From positions 372,001 through 436,000 of the forward strand of contig NZ_ATVA01000011.1 of the NCBI RefSeq assembly GCF_000420485.1: a stretch of 64,000 nucleotides of DNA, read 5' to 3'. The DNA comes from Paucidesulfovibrio longus DSM 6739. Lineage in GTDB: Bacteria > Desulfobacterota > Desulfovibrionia > Desulfovibrionales > Desulfovibrionaceae. A program made the position numbers and the translations under genes. Shown here piece by piece: positions 16,066-24,644 of the stretch (position 1 is its first letter; the number at the start of each line of letters is the position of its first letter). The notes beneath the pieces were generated by a model, which saw only the letters and a program-made list of their open reading frames with translations, did not search any database and was not told the DNA's origin.

Positions 16066-17829
16066 ATGATCATGCCGAACCGATTCCTGCATTCGCTGCT
16101 CGCCCTGCCGCAAAAGAACCGCGAGGTGGCCAACCTGCTGCTGGCCATTCTCATCGGCGGCCTGGCCGGGTATGGGGCGCTCTTTTTCCGCTACGTGCTC
16201 ATGTCCACGCAGTGGCTGTTCTATCAGCACAGCGCGGACGCCCTGACATGGCTCGGCGCGGTGCCCTGGTGGCTGAAGATCGTGCTGCCCGCGGGCGGCG
16301 GCATCGTGGTCGGGCTGATCGTGCATTACTTCGCGCGGGAGGCCAAGGGCCACGGTGTGCCGGAGGTCATGGAGGCCATCGTGCTCCGCAACGGGCAGAT
16401 CCGCAAGCGCGTGGCCTTCGCCAAGATCGTGGCCTCGGCCATCACCATCGGCTCCGGCGGCTCCGTGGGCCGCGAAGGCCCCATGGTCCAGATCGGCGCG
16501 TCCATCGGCTCTTCCGTGGGGCAGGTCTTCAAGGTGCCGAGCATGGACATGCGCACCATGGTGGGCTGCGGCGCGGCCGCGGGCATCGCCGCCACCTTTA
16601 ACGCGCCCATCGCGGGCGTGCTCTTCGCCCTGGAGATCATCGTGGGCGACTTCGGGCTGTTGTCCTTTTCGCCCGTGGTGCTTTCCTCGGTCACGGCGAC
16701 GACCATCTCGCGCTATTACCTCGGCGACCTGCCCGCCTTCGTCATCCCCGACTATTCCATCGTCTCCCTCTGGGAGTTCACGTTCTACCCTATTCTCGGC
16801 GTGCTCACGGCCCTGGCCTCGCTGCTGTTCATCAAGACGCTCTATGCCTTCGAGGACGGCTTCGAGGCCCTGCGCGTGCCGGACTGGACCAAGCCCGCCC
16901 TGGGCGGAGCCCTGCTCGGCGTGGTGGTCATCTTTTTCCCGGAGACGTTCGGCGTGGGCTACGGGGCCATGAACCTCTCCCTGACCAACCAGATGACGGG
17001 CTGGTGGCTGCTGCTGCTCGTGTTCGTGAAGATCCTAGCCACCTGTCTCGTGCTCGGTTCGGGCGGGTCCGGCGGCATCTTCGCGCCGTCCCTGTTCATG
17101 GGGGCCATGCTCGGCGGAGCCTTCGGATGGGCCATGAACGCCATTTTCCCAGGAATAACGGCCCAGCCGGGCGCCTACGCCCTGGTGGGCATGGGGGCCA
17201 TGGTGGCGGGCACGACCTATGCGCCCATCACTGCCATTCTGATCCTTTTCGAGCTGACCAACAGCTACTCCATCATCCTGCCGCTGATGATCACCTGCAT
17301 TTTGGCCACGATCATCAACTCCACGGTGCGGCGCGGCTCCATCTACACCACCAAGCTGCTGCGGCGCGGCATCGACATCATGGCGGGCCGGGCCGGAAAC
17401 GTCCTGCAATCGCTGCTGGTCAGCGAGGTCATGGACGACAACGTGCACGTCATCCCGGAATCGGCCGCCCTGGAGCGGATCATCTGGACCTTCAAGACGG
17501 AGAACGCGCCCTACCTGCACGTGGTCGACAGGGATGGCAGGCTGACCGGGATCATCTCCTTCCGCGACATCCGGGCCGTGCTCAACGAGCCTTCGCTGTT
17601 CAAGCTGGTCATCGCCAAGGATCTGGCCACCTGCCGCCCGGCGGTGGTCACGCCCAGCGACACGCTCCAGGTCGCCTCGCAGCTGCTCTCCAGCAAGGGT
17701 GTTTCCCAGCTGCCCGTCGTGGATTCCGAGGCGGGCTTCCATCCCATCGGCACGCTCAAGGAATCGTCCCTGACCGCCGCCTACAATCAGGCCATGGTCC
17801 GGCACGCCATCATTCGGGAGGAAACCTAG
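16066..17829 (+). CDS. CLC-family chloride channel/antiporter with CBS domains
   Basis: Inner-membrane CLC protein of 587 residues. Transmembrane core motifs are GSGGSVGREGP, with the gating glutamate at about 137 retained, and GSGGSGGIFAPSLFMGAMLGG. The C-terminal 150 residues contain two CBS repeats (SEVMDDNVHVIPESAAL and ATCRPAVVTPSDTLQVAS), usually adenine-nucleotide sensors. The retained glutamate fits either an H+/Cl- antiporter or a voltage-gated channel. The GSGGS anion site differs from the GSGIP of E. coli ClcA, as in the ClcB-like and other CLC subgroups. No clear ribosome-binding site precedes ATG 16066; ATG 16072 is an alternative. It is divergent from the CPxC protein gene. Confidence 0.88.
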   Translation: MIMPNRFLHSLLALPQKNREVANLLLAILIGGLAGYGALFFRYVLMSTQWLFYQHSADALTWLGAVPWWLKIVLPAGGGIVVGLIVHYFAREAKGHGVPEVMEAIVLRNGQIRKRVAFAKIVASAITIGSGGSVGREGPMVQIGASIGSSVGQVFKVPSMDMRTMVGCGAAAGIAATFNAPIAGVLFALEIIVGDFGLLSFSPVVLSSVTATTISRYYLGDLPAFVIPDYSIVSLWEFTFYPILGVLTALASLLFIKTLYAFEDGFEALRVPDWTKPALGGALLGVVVIFFPETFGVGYGAMNLSLTNQMTGWWLLLLVFVKILATCLVLGSGGSGGIFAPSLFMGAMLGGAFGWAMNAIFPGITAQPGAYALVGMGAMVAGTTYAPITAILILFELTNSYSIILPLMITCILATIINSTVRRGSIYTTKLLRRGIDIMAGRAGNVLQSLLVSEVMDDNVHVIPESAALERIIWTFKTENAPYLHVVDRDGRLTGIISFRDIRAVLNEPSLFKLVIAKDLATCRPAVVTPSDTLQVASQLLSSKGVSQLPVVDSEAGFHPIGTLKESSLTAAYNQAMVRHAIIREET

Positions 17830-18241
17830 CCGGCCGACCTTTCTGGGCGGAGCTTTTTTTTTCGCCAGGCACTGGAAAACAAGGAATATCCATGATGACG
17901 GTGTGTTCGCAGCGGTTTTCGCGAGGCGGAATATCTGCCGTCCGGCATGTATTCGTCTTGCGCGGTGCGCCGATGCGGCGTATTTCGTGAATCAGCCCGG
18001 CGATGTTCGTGATGCCGGGCAGCCCGCAAGGAGCGGCTCCCGCCGGGAAAACCGGCAGAGAGGACGGCGCTGGACGCCGGTTCCTGTCTTCGGGGGGGGA
18101 AGTCCGTACGCACGCGGGTCCGGGCAATCCGGCATCGGCATGGGCATTGAGGGGAGAACGTTTTGCGGTTTCAGGCGAGGCCCGGCGGCCCGCTCAAGCG
18201 GCGGCGTCCTGCGGCCCGCAGTCTGCGAGAGGAGTCTGTGA
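17830..18241. other. gene-free region rich in short hairpins
   Basis: No supported protein gene in 412 bases. A T9 tract at 17854-17862 after an imperfect stem may terminate the CLC transcript. From 17996 onward the plus strand shows consecutive inverted repeats: CCCGGC/GCCGGG (17996-18019), GGAGC/GCTCC (18030-18040), GCCGG/CCGGC (18042-18056) and AGGACGGCG paired with CGCCG plus TCCT (18061-18085). Between 18180 and 18235 are CCGC/GCGG and CTGCG/CGCAG. The ribosome-binding site of the GNAT gene (GAGAGGAG) closes the region. It could be a structured leader or small RNA, or simply high-GC sequence; I match no known RNA family. Confidence 0.4.
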
Positions 18242-18847
18242 ATGTCTGGTGAGAAGCGCGAGGCGCAGGGTAAGGATATGTTGCGCCTCCGGCCCATTTC
18301 CGTTGATGACGCGCCGCATATGGTGCGGCTTTTGGGTGAGGACCGCGAAGCGGTGATGTGCATGGCCCGCATGCCCTGGCCGCTGACCCTCGAAGGGGCG
18401 CGCCAGTGGTTGCGCAACATTGCCAAGGGCGAGACCGTATTCGCGGTCTTGCGGCCCTCGGACGGGGTCTTCCTCGGCACGGTGGGGTTCTGGCCCGGCC
18501 GGGGAGACGACTCGGAAACCTTCGAAATCGGATATTTCATCGGTCGGGAATTCTGGAACCAGGGCTTCGCCACCGCAGCGGTGGCAAAAGCCGTCGAATC
18601 GGCCCGCCGGGTGGGCGTGGAATGCCTCCAGGCCCTGGTCCGGCCTGAGAACGCCGCTTCCATCCGCGTCCTGGAAAAGAACGGTTTTCTCTTTCTGGGA
18701 GAGGTGCAGCGCGACCAACCCCTGCGCGGCGGCATGCGCACGCTGGAGCTTTGGGAACGCGACATCGAGCCCCTGGGCAAGAGCCGGGACACAGAGGCCA
18801 TGCGCGAATCCCTGCGGCGCAGCAAACCTCGCGGCTGGGACGAATGA
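18242..18847 (+). CDS. GNAT family N-acetyltransferase (RimJ/RimL-like)
   Basis: Acetyl-CoA-dependent acyltransferase of the Acetyltransf_3 group. Recognisable parts are LRLRPISVDDAPHMVRL at the start, FEIGYFIGREFWNQGFATAA with the Q/RxxGxG/A-type CoA loop, and the motif B end NAASIRVLEKNGFLFLGE. The 201 residues fit the group. A strong ribosome-binding site GAGAGGAG precedes the ATG. The stop overlaps the start of the DUF1499 gene (ATGA), so the two are co-translated. Substrate unknown: ribosomal-protein N-termini or small amines are both possible. Confidence 0.85.
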   Translation: MSGEKREAQGKDMLRLRPISVDDAPHMVRLLGEDREAVMCMARMPWPLTLEGARQWLRNIAKGETVFAVLRPSDGVFLGTVGFWPGRGDDSETFEIGYFIGREFWNQGFATAAVAKAVESARRVGVECLQALVRPENAASIRVLEKNGFLFLGEVQRDQPLRGGMRTLELWERDIEPLGKSRDTEAMRESLRRSKPRGWDE

Positions 18848-19293
18848 GTGTCCGCCGTATGCTCAACCTGGCGGCCATGATGTCCCTGCTGGTCATTTCC
18901 TCCTGCGCGTCGAGCCCTCCCCAGGGACTCGGCGTTCATGGCGGCGGTCTTTCGGCCTGTCCGTCCAGCCCCAACTGCGTCTATTCCGCGGATCCGGATG
19001 CGGATCGCCGGGTCGAGCCCCTGCCGGCCGACGGGAGCGTGGACGCGGTGCTGGACCGTCTGGCGAAACTGGTGGAGTCGCAGCCGCGTGCCACGGTGGT
19101 CCGGCGCGACGGCGCCTATCTGCATGCGGAATTCCGCAGCAGGGTCTTCGGGTTCGTGGACGACGTGGAGTTCCTTTATCTGCCCTCGGAGGGGCTCGTG
19201 CAGATGCGCTCCGCGGCGCGTCTGGGCTGGTGGGACATGGGCGTCAACCGCGCCAGGGCGCAGCGCCTGCGCGAGCAATGGCTGCGCAACTGA
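18844..19293 (+). CDS. DUF1499 lipoprotein
   Basis: 149-residue lipoprotein. The signal sequence MSVRRMLNLAAMMSLLVISSC ends in a lipobox Cys21. The mature part carries the DUF1499 signature: LSACPSSPNCVYS, then VESQPRATVVRRDGAYLHAE, VFGFVDDVEFLYLPSEG and SAARLGWWDMGVNRAR. The biochemical function of DUF1499 is not established; it occurs in envelope proteins. The ATG at 18844 overlaps the stop of the GNAT gene by 4 bases and fixes the start. Confidence 0.85.
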   Translation: MSVRRMLNLAAMMSLLVISSCASSPPQGLGVHGGGLSACPSSPNCVYSADPDADRRVEPLPADGSVDAVLDRLAKLVESQPRATVVRRDGAYLHAEFRSRVFGFVDDVEFLYLPSEGLVQMRSAARLGWWDMGVNRARAQRLREQWLRN

Positions 19294-19360
19294 GCCGGGC
19301 CGGGGCGTTTCACGCGGACTTCGCTGAAATCCGCAAGAAACGCTTCCGCATGCGATTCGA

Positions 19361-19396
19361 CAAGAAAAGGGAGAGCCGAGGCTCTCCCTTTTCTTG
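19361..19396. terminator. bidirectional intrinsic terminator
   Basis: A perfect 16-bp inverted repeat with a CGAG loop: arm CAAGAAAAGGGAGAGC at 19361-19376 and its complement at 19381-19396. It has A-rich and T-rich ends on both strands, so it can stop both the GNAT-DUF1499 transcript and the opposing gcv-lpdA transcript. Confidence 0.88.
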
Positions 19397-19438
19397 TTTC
19401 CGCCTGCTGCGCGGGCGGCGGGGCGCGCACGCTTCCGG

Positions 19439-20788
19439 CTATTCTCCGAGCAGGGCGTGCATGAGGGCCTCGTCCAGGGTCGGGTGCGCGAAAATCAGCT
19501 CCTCGGCCTGCTCGCGGGTCCAGCCTTCCCGGACCATGATCGTGGCCGCGGTGCAGAATCGCGAGGCGTCGTGCCCCACGGCGGTGACGCCGACCACGCG
19601 GCCCTCGCTCCAGACCACCTTGACGAAGCCCTGAGTGGCGGCGTGGGCCTGGGCGATGGGATTGGCCGCCCACTGCGCCGAGGTGGTCGCGCAATCCCGC
19701 CCGGCTTTTTCCAGATCCGAAGGCATCAGGCCCACGCGCATGCATTCCGGAGAGCCGTAGAGCACGCTGGGCACGGGGCCGTGGGCATAGGGCGCGTCGA
19801 TTCTGCCCGCCAGGCGCAGGGCCGCGTAGCGGGCCTGGTTGGACGCGGCGTGGGCCAGCTGGATGCGGCCGTTGGCGTCGCCCACGACATAGACGTGGTC
19901 GGCGGCGCGCAGACATTCGTCCGTCTTGATCCAGCCCGGCCCGACGAGTTCCGCGCCCAGGGCCTCCAGGCCGAGATCCCGGGTGTTGGGGCGGCGGCCC
20001 ACGGCGATGAGGGCCTTTTCCGCCTCCACCTCGCTGCCGTCGTCCAGGGTCAGCAGGGCGCGGCCTTCCTTCGTGACCACCGAGGCCACCTTGACCCCGG
20101 TGCGCACGTCCCATTTCCAGCGCCGGAACACGGACTGGAGCGCCTTGGACACTTCCGGATCCTCCAGGGAGGCCACGCGGTCCAGGGCGTCGAAGAGATG
20201 TATTTTCGCCCCCATGCGGTGCGCGGTCTGGGCCATTTCCAGGCCGATGAAGCCCGCGCCGATGACGATCAGGCTTTCCGGCATGTTCTCCAGGGCCAGG
20301 AAGCCGTCCGAGTCGAGCACGGCCTCGCCGTCCGGGGCCAGCCCCGGAAAGGAGGAGGGGCGGCAGCCCGTGGCGACCACGAGATCCGCGTATTCGAGCA
20401 CCACGCTGGCGGTCTCGGCGGAAACTTCCACCCGTCCCGGACCGGCCACGCGGGCCTCGCCGTCGTAGAGGTCCACTCCGGCGGTCTTGAGACGCGCGGC
20501 CATGGCCTTGCGGGTTCCGGCCAGGAGCTTGTCCTTGCGGTCCTGGAGCGCGGTCCAGTCCACGCGGATTTCGCCGTCCGCGACCTTGACCCTGGCCTGG
20601 GCGTGCAGCTCTTCGATGGCCGAGGTGGCGCCGAGCATCAGCTTGGTGGGGATGCAGCCCCGGTTCAGGCAGGTGCCGCCCAGGGCGCTGCGCTCCACCA
20701 GGGCGGTTTTCAGGCCCAGGCCCGCGGCCTGGACCGCGCAATCGAATCCGCCGGGTCCGGCTCCGATGACCACGAGATCGTATTTCAC
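19439..20788 (-). CDS. lpdA: dihydrolipoyl dehydrogenase (glycine cleavage L protein)
   Basis: FAD flavoenzyme that reoxidises dihydrolipoyl-H protein with NAD+. It contains the FAD Rossmann motif VVIGAGPGGFDCA, the redox-active disulfide GGTCLNRGC (Cys40/Cys45), the NAD-binding IGAGFIGLEMA, the FAD site VYVVGDANGRIQLAH and the C-terminal catalytic His in FAHPTLDEAL. The start is GTG at 20788, with AAGGAG 9 bases upstream. It lies downstream of gcvPB with a hairpin/terminator between them, so it can be read through at reduced level. Position makes it the L protein of the glycine cleavage system; sharing with a 2-oxoacid dehydrogenase is possible. Confidence 0.93.
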   Translation of the reverse strand: MKYDLVVIGAGPGGFDCAVQAAGLGLKTALVERSALGGTCLNRGCIPTKLMLGATSAIEELHAQARVKVADGEIRVDWTALQDRKDKLLAGTRKAMAARLKTAGVDLYDGEARVAGPGRVEVSAETASVVLEYADLVVATGCRPSSFPGLAPDGEAVLDSDGFLALENMPESLIVIGAGFIGLEMAQTAHRMGAKIHLFDALDRVASLEDPEVSKALQSVFRRWKWDVRTGVKVASVVTKEGRALLTLDDGSEVEAEKALIAVGRRPNTRDLGLEALGAELVGPGWIKTDECLRAADHVYVVGDANGRIQLAHAASNQARYAALRLAGRIDAPYAHGPVPSVLYGSPECMRVGLMPSDLEKAGRDCATTSAQWAANPIAQAHAATQGFVKVVWSEGRVVGVTAVGHDASRFCTAATIMVREGWTREQAEELIFAHPTLDEALMHALLGE

Positions 20789-20807
20789 GGTGCGTGTCTC
20801 CTTGAAT

Positions 20808-20847
20808 TAAAGAAACGGGCCGCATCCCCTGATCAGGGAGCGGCCCG
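20808..20847 (-). terminator. terminator or attenuator between gcvPB and lpdA
   Basis: On the minus strand an 8-bp GC stem (CGGGCCGC/GCGGCCCG) encloses a second palindrome (TCCC-TGATCA-GGGA), followed by TTTCTTTAATT just before the lpdA ribosome-binding site. It probably lowers lpdA expression relative to gcvP. Confidence 0.65.
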
Positions 20848-20895
20848 GTATCAATCAATGTGTCTGCATCGTCGGCCCGTTCAATCGCCGGTTGT

Positions 20896-22341
20896 CTAGG
20901 CGTCGTCCGCCAGGATCATCTCCCTGGCCGCCCTGGTCTCGTCCAGCCGGGTCACGGGCTTGGTCACGGGCGCGGCCGTGATGGAGTCCGGGTCGGTTTC
21001 CACGCGGGCCGCGATTTCCAGCAGGTCGTCCACGAAGCGGTCCAGGGTGGCCTTGTTTTCCGTCTCCGTGGGCTCGATCATGATGGCTTCCTTGACGATC
21101 AGCGGGAAGTAGACCGTGGGGGCGTGGTAGCCTTTGTCGAGCAGTGCCTTGGCGATGTCCAGGGCGTGGACGCCCTTTTCGGCCTGGCGCACGGCGCTGG
21201 CCACGAACTCGTGCATGCAGGTGCGGTTGTAGGGGATCTCGAAGGCGTCCTCCAGCCGCTTGCGCATGTAGTTGGCCGAGAGCACGGCGTTCTCCGTGGC
21301 GCGGGTCAGCCCCTCGCGGCCCAGGCGGAGGATGTAGGCGTAGGCTTTGAGCACCACGCCGAAGTTGCCGTAGAACGGGGCCACGTAGCCGATGGATTTT
21401 GGCTGGTCGTAGTCCAGGAAGAACTGGCCGTCCTCCAGCCGGACCACGCGCGAGATGGGCAGGTAGGGAGCCAGCCGCTCGCTGACGCCCACGGGGCCGG
21501 AGCCTGGCCCGCCGCCGCCGTGTGGCGTGGCAAAGGTCTTGTGAAGGTTCAGGTGCACCACGTCGAAGCCCACGTCGCCCACGCGCATCTTGCCCATGAT
21601 CGCGTTCAGGTTCGCGCCGTCGTAGTAGAGCAGGGCGTCGACCTCGCGGAGCATGGCCACGATTTCGGGCAGGTTCTTCTCGAAGAGGCCCAGGGTGTTC
21701 GGGCAGGTCATCATCATGCCCGCGACCTCGTCGTCGAGCACTTCGCGCAGGGCGGCCGGGTCCACGATGCCGTTCTTCGACTCGATGCTGACGACCTCGT
21801 AGCCCGCGATGGCCGCACTGGCCGGGTTGGTGCCGTGGGAGGAGTCCGGGCAGATGATCTTGGTCTTCTTGTTGCCCTTGTCGCGGTGGTAGGCCGCGAT
21901 GAGCATCACGCCCGTAAGCTCGCCGTGCGCCCCGGCCATGGGGTGCAGGGTGAAGGCGTTCATGCCCGTGATCTCGCAGAGCAGGCGCTCGGTGTCGTGG
22001 ATGGCCTCCAGCGCGCCCTGGCAGAGGCTGCCCGCCCCGGTGAGCTGCGGCAGCACGGGGTGCAGCCGGGTGAAGCCCGGCAGGGCCGCGACCTGCTCGC
22101 AGAACTTGGGGTTGTATTTCATGGTGCAGGAGCCGAGCGGATAGAAGTTTCCGTCCACGCCGAAGTTCTTCTGGGACAGCTCCGTGAAGTGGCGGACGAC
22201 GTCCAGCTCGGAAACCTGGGGCAGGCCGGCATTCTCGCCGCGCAGCAGCCCGGAGGGGAGAAAGTCGGTGGCGTTCATTTTTCCGGCGCGGGGCCAGACG
22301 CCTTCCCGGCCAGGAACGGATTTCTTGAAGATGGTCTTCAT
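20896..22341 (-). CDS. gcvPB: glycine dehydrogenase (decarboxylating) subunit 2
   Basis: Beta subunit of the heterotetrameric P protein, which decarboxylates glycine and transfers aminomethyl to lipoyl-GcvH. The PLP lysine is in NLHKTFATPHGGGGPGSG (Lys about 268); other signatures are NFYPLGSCTMKYNPK and TLHPMAGAHGELTGVMLI. The 481 residues are typical of the split form. The start overlaps gcvPA by 4 bases (ATGA), ensuring equal synthesis of both subunits. Cytosolic. Confidence 0.96.
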   Translation of the reverse strand: MKTIFKKSVPGREGVWPRAGKMNATDFLPSGLLRGENAGLPQVSELDVVRHFTELSQKNFGVDGNFYPLGSCTMKYNPKFCEQVAALPGFTRLHPVLPQLTGAGSLCQGALEAIHDTERLLCEITGMNAFTLHPMAGAHGELTGVMLIAAYHRDKGNKKTKIICPDSSHGTNPASAAIAGYEVVSIESKNGIVDPAALREVLDDEVAGMMMTCPNTLGLFEKNLPEIVAMLREVDALLYYDGANLNAIMGKMRVGDVGFDVVHLNLHKTFATPHGGGGPGSGPVGVSERLAPYLPISRVVRLEDGQFFLDYDQPKSIGYVAPFYGNFGVVLKAYAYILRLGREGLTRATENAVLSANYMRKRLEDAFEIPYNRTCMHEFVASAVRQAEKGVHALDIAKALLDKGYHAPTVYFPLIVKEAIMIEPTETENKATLDRFVDDLLEIAARVETDPDSITAAPVTKPVTRLDETRAAREMILADDA

Positions 22342-23672
22342 GCCAGCACCCCCCGGAGCATTTCAGCGAACAGTCCGATCTGTTCCTCGCTGGTTTTTTC
22401 GGTGCAGGCCACCAGCAGCCCGTTTTCCAGGCCCTCGTAGTAGCGGCCCAGCGGGAACCCCGCGACCACGTTGCGTTCCAGAAGCCTGGAAACCGCCTCG
22501 TAGGCGTTCACGGGCAGAAGCACGGCGAATTCGTTTCCGAAGGAGCCCTGGGTCAGCATTTTCACGCCGGGAATGGCTGCGAGGCGTTCGGCGGCGTAGT
22601 GGGCGCGTTCCATGGAGAGCAGCGCGGTGCGTCTGAGGCCTTCCTCGCCGAGCAGGCTGAGGTGGATGATGGCCCGCAGGGCGCAGAGCGCCTGGTTCGA
22701 GCAGATGTTCGAGGTGGCCTTCTGGCGGCGGATGTGCTGCTCGCGGGCCTGAAGGGTGAGCACGTAGCCCGTGCGGCCCTCGGAGTCCTCGGTGCGTCCG
22801 GCCACGCGGCCCGGAAGCTGGCGGACCATCTTGCGGGTGCAGGTCATCACGCCGAGGTAGGGGCCGCCGAAGGAGAGCGGCAGGCCCAGGGACTGGCCCT
22901 CGGCAACGGCCACGTCCGCGCCCATCTCGCCGGGCGTCTTGAGCACGGACTGGAGCACGGGATAGGTCAGCAGCACGCAGACGGCCTTGTGCTCGTGCGC
23001 GGCGGAGAAGAGCGCGCTGAAATCGTTGACGCTGCCGAAGAAGTTCGGGTTCTGGACCAGCACGGCGGCGGTTTCGCCGTCCATGGCCGCCAGCAGCCCG
23101 TCCATGTTCGTATTGCCCTCGGCGTGGGGCACGGTGACCAGCTCCAGGTCCAGGTTGGTGGTGTAGGAGCGGAGCATGACCCGGTAGATCGGGTTCAGGG
23201 ACTCGCTGACCACCACCTTGCGCCGCTTGGTCTGGCGCACGGCCATCATCAGGGCCTCGTAGAGGGCGGTGCCGCCGTCGTAGACGCTGGCGTTGGCGCA
23301 TTCCAGGCCCATCAGCCGCGACATGGCGGTCTGGTATTCGAAGATGGCCTGGAGCGTGCCCTGGCTGGCTTCGGGCTGGTAGGGGGTGTAGGCGGTGTAG
23401 AACTCCCCGCGCGAGGAGAGCGCGTCCACGGCGGCGGGGATGTGGTGGTCGTAGAAGCCCGCGCCCAGGAAGCTGATTTCCGGGTTGGCGTTCTTGGCGG
23501 CCAGCCGTTCCATGTGCGCCAGCACTTCCATTTCGCTGCGGCCTTCGGGCAGGTCGAAGCTTTTCGGCCGCATTTCATCCTTGATCTCGGCGAAAAGCTC
23601 TCCGACGCTTTTCGCGCCGATGACCGCGAGCATTTCCCGGACCTCGTCCGGGGTATGGGGAACGTAAGGCAT
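22338..23672 (-). CDS. gcvPA: glycine dehydrogenase (decarboxylating) subunit 1
   Basis: Alpha subunit of the split P protein. Signatures are MPYVPHTPDEVREMLAVIG, FLGAGFYDHHIPAAVDAL, YTAYTPYQPEASQGTLQ and the family block NICSNQALCALRA. It has 444 residues as in other split systems. It lies 218 bases downstream of gcvH, with a GC palindrome in the gap, and is translationally coupled to gcvPB. The split architecture is typical of Firmicutes, archaea and deltaproteobacteria, unlike the single GcvP of E. coli. Confidence 0.95.
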   Translation of the reverse strand: MPYVPHTPDEVREMLAVIGAKSVGELFAEIKDEMRPKSFDLPEGRSEMEVLAHMERLAAKNANPEISFLGAGFYDHHIPAAVDALSSRGEFYTAYTPYQPEASQGTLQAIFEYQTAMSRLMGLECANASVYDGGTALYEALMMAVRQTKRRKVVVSESLNPIYRVMLRSYTTNLDLELVTVPHAEGNTNMDGLLAAMDGETAAVLVQNPNFFGSVNDFSALFSAAHEHKAVCVLLTYPVLQSVLKTPGEMGADVAVAEGQSLGLPLSFGGPYLGVMTCTRKMVRQLPGRVAGRTEDSEGRTGYVLTLQAREQHIRRQKATSNICSNQALCALRAIIHLSLLGEEGLRRTALLSMERAHYAAERLAAIPGVKMLTQGSFGNEFAVLLPVNAYEAVSRLLERNVVAGFPLGRYYEGLENGLLVACTEKTSEEQIGLFAEMLRGVLA

Positions 23673-23863
23673 TGCTTCTCCTTGGCAGACGGAACAGGAC
23701 CGAAAGAGCCCTCATTGGCGCGGCGCCGTCCATGCCGGGCGGCGCCGGGATGATTCTGGCCCGGACCGCGCGCTTTTGCAATGATAGAGCCGGACGGCGC
23801 GAACGACAACGCCCCGTCGCGGCTGTGCCGGTCCGGGGCGGAAGCGCGCCCGGCGCGCGAAAT

Positions 23864-23879
23864 CGCCCCGCGCGGGGCG
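23864..23879 (-). other. GC palindrome downstream of gcvH
   Basis: Perfect 16-base palindrome CGCCCCGCGCGGGGCG, 11 bases after the gcvH stop, without a T tract. It may act as an mRNA-stabilising or processing hairpin between gcvH and gcvPA, allowing more H protein than P protein. Confidence 0.4.
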
Positions 23880-23890
23880 AATCGGCCCGG

Positions 23891-24271
23891 CTAGTGGCCT
23901 TCGGACTCGATAGCGGCCTGATAGCCCGCCGCGTCCAGCAGCCCTTCGGGAGCGCCGGAGGTCTTGACCTTGACCAGCCAGCCTTCGCCGTAGGGGTCGG
24001 CATTGACCTTCTCGGGCGCGTCTTCCAGGGATTCGTTGATCTCGACGACCTCGCCGCCCACCGGGGCGTAAAGCTCGCTGGCCGCCTTGACGGACTCGAC
24101 CGAGCCGAACTCGTCGCCCGCCGCGAAGGTGTCGCCCACGGAGGGCAGTTCGACGTAGGTCAGGTCGCCGAGCTGCTGCTGGGCGAAGTCGGTGATGCCG
24201 AAGGTGGCGGTGTCGCCTTCGACCTTCACCCATTCGTGGGACTTGGCGTAGAGCCTATCATTGGGGATCAT
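23891..24271 (-). CDS. gcvH: glycine cleavage system H protein
   Basis: Lipoyl carrier of the glycine cleavage system. The lipoylation site is [15 protein letters not shown] with Lys62, and [20 protein letters not shown] marks the N-terminal part. The 126 residues are normal. It is the first gene of the leftward gcvH-gcvPA-gcvPB-lpdA set; AAGGAGG precedes the ATG. The T protein gene (gcvT) is not in the window, so a complete system needs it elsewhere. A 373-base upstream region probably carries the promoter. Confidence 0.96.
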   Translation of the reverse strand: MIPNDRLYAKSHEWVKVEGDTATFGITDFAQQQLGDLTYVELPSVGDTFAAGDEFGSVESVKAASELYAPVGGEVVEINESLEDAPEKVNADPYGEGWLVKVKTSGAPEGLLDAAGYQAAIESEGH

Positions 24272-24644
24272 GTCTGGACCTCCTTGGGTAATCCGTAAAG
24301 ATGGGTTCCCTTATCATTCCTTCATGCGGAATGAAAGTCCGTATTTGTGGACAGGGCCGAAATAATATCGGTGCATATTTCGCGAAGCGCAATGATGTTC
24401 GGTCCGGGATGCGTTTCGAAGAAGGATGGATCAAGTTTTTCGCAGCCCGTAGCGTTTTCCATGAGGCGTTTCGCATTGTTCAGCTTCAAATGAGGATGGT
24501 TCCGCGTGATTGTGGCATTCCCCTATTGATTGTCATCGGGCCGTAGTTTAGTGTTAAGACTCTATATCCTAATCAGTGTCGAGGGGTGCAACTGTTGGAT
24601 TGATCGGCATCGGCTGGTCCGAGGGAACCGTTGGAGGGGGCGAG
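24272..24644. other. divergent intergenic region, lower GC
   Basis: 373 bases between gcvH (leftward) and the vWA gene (rightward), clearly richer in A+T than the surroundings. It should hold both promoters. I looked on the minus strand for the glycine riboswitch conserved core before gcvH and did not find it. A small inverted repeat ATTCC/GGAAT lies near 24316-24332. The vWA gene ribosome-binding site GGAGGGGG is at 24632-24639. No other structure can be supported. Confidence 0.5.

Noticed and set aside
17991-18020. Fluoride-riboswitch-like GGCGATG after the CLC gene
   Set aside because: Only the short string matches; the segment is a simple 6-bp hairpin, lies downstream of the CLC gene, and lacks the rest of the motif.
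18088-18130. RNase P-like GAAGTCCG string
   Set aside because: The conserved 5' and 3' RNase P blocks around it are missing and the region is too short.
24272-24580. Possible glycine riboswitch upstream of gcvH
   Set aside because: The minus strand was read for the conserved glycine aptamer core and paired tandem architecture; neither was found.
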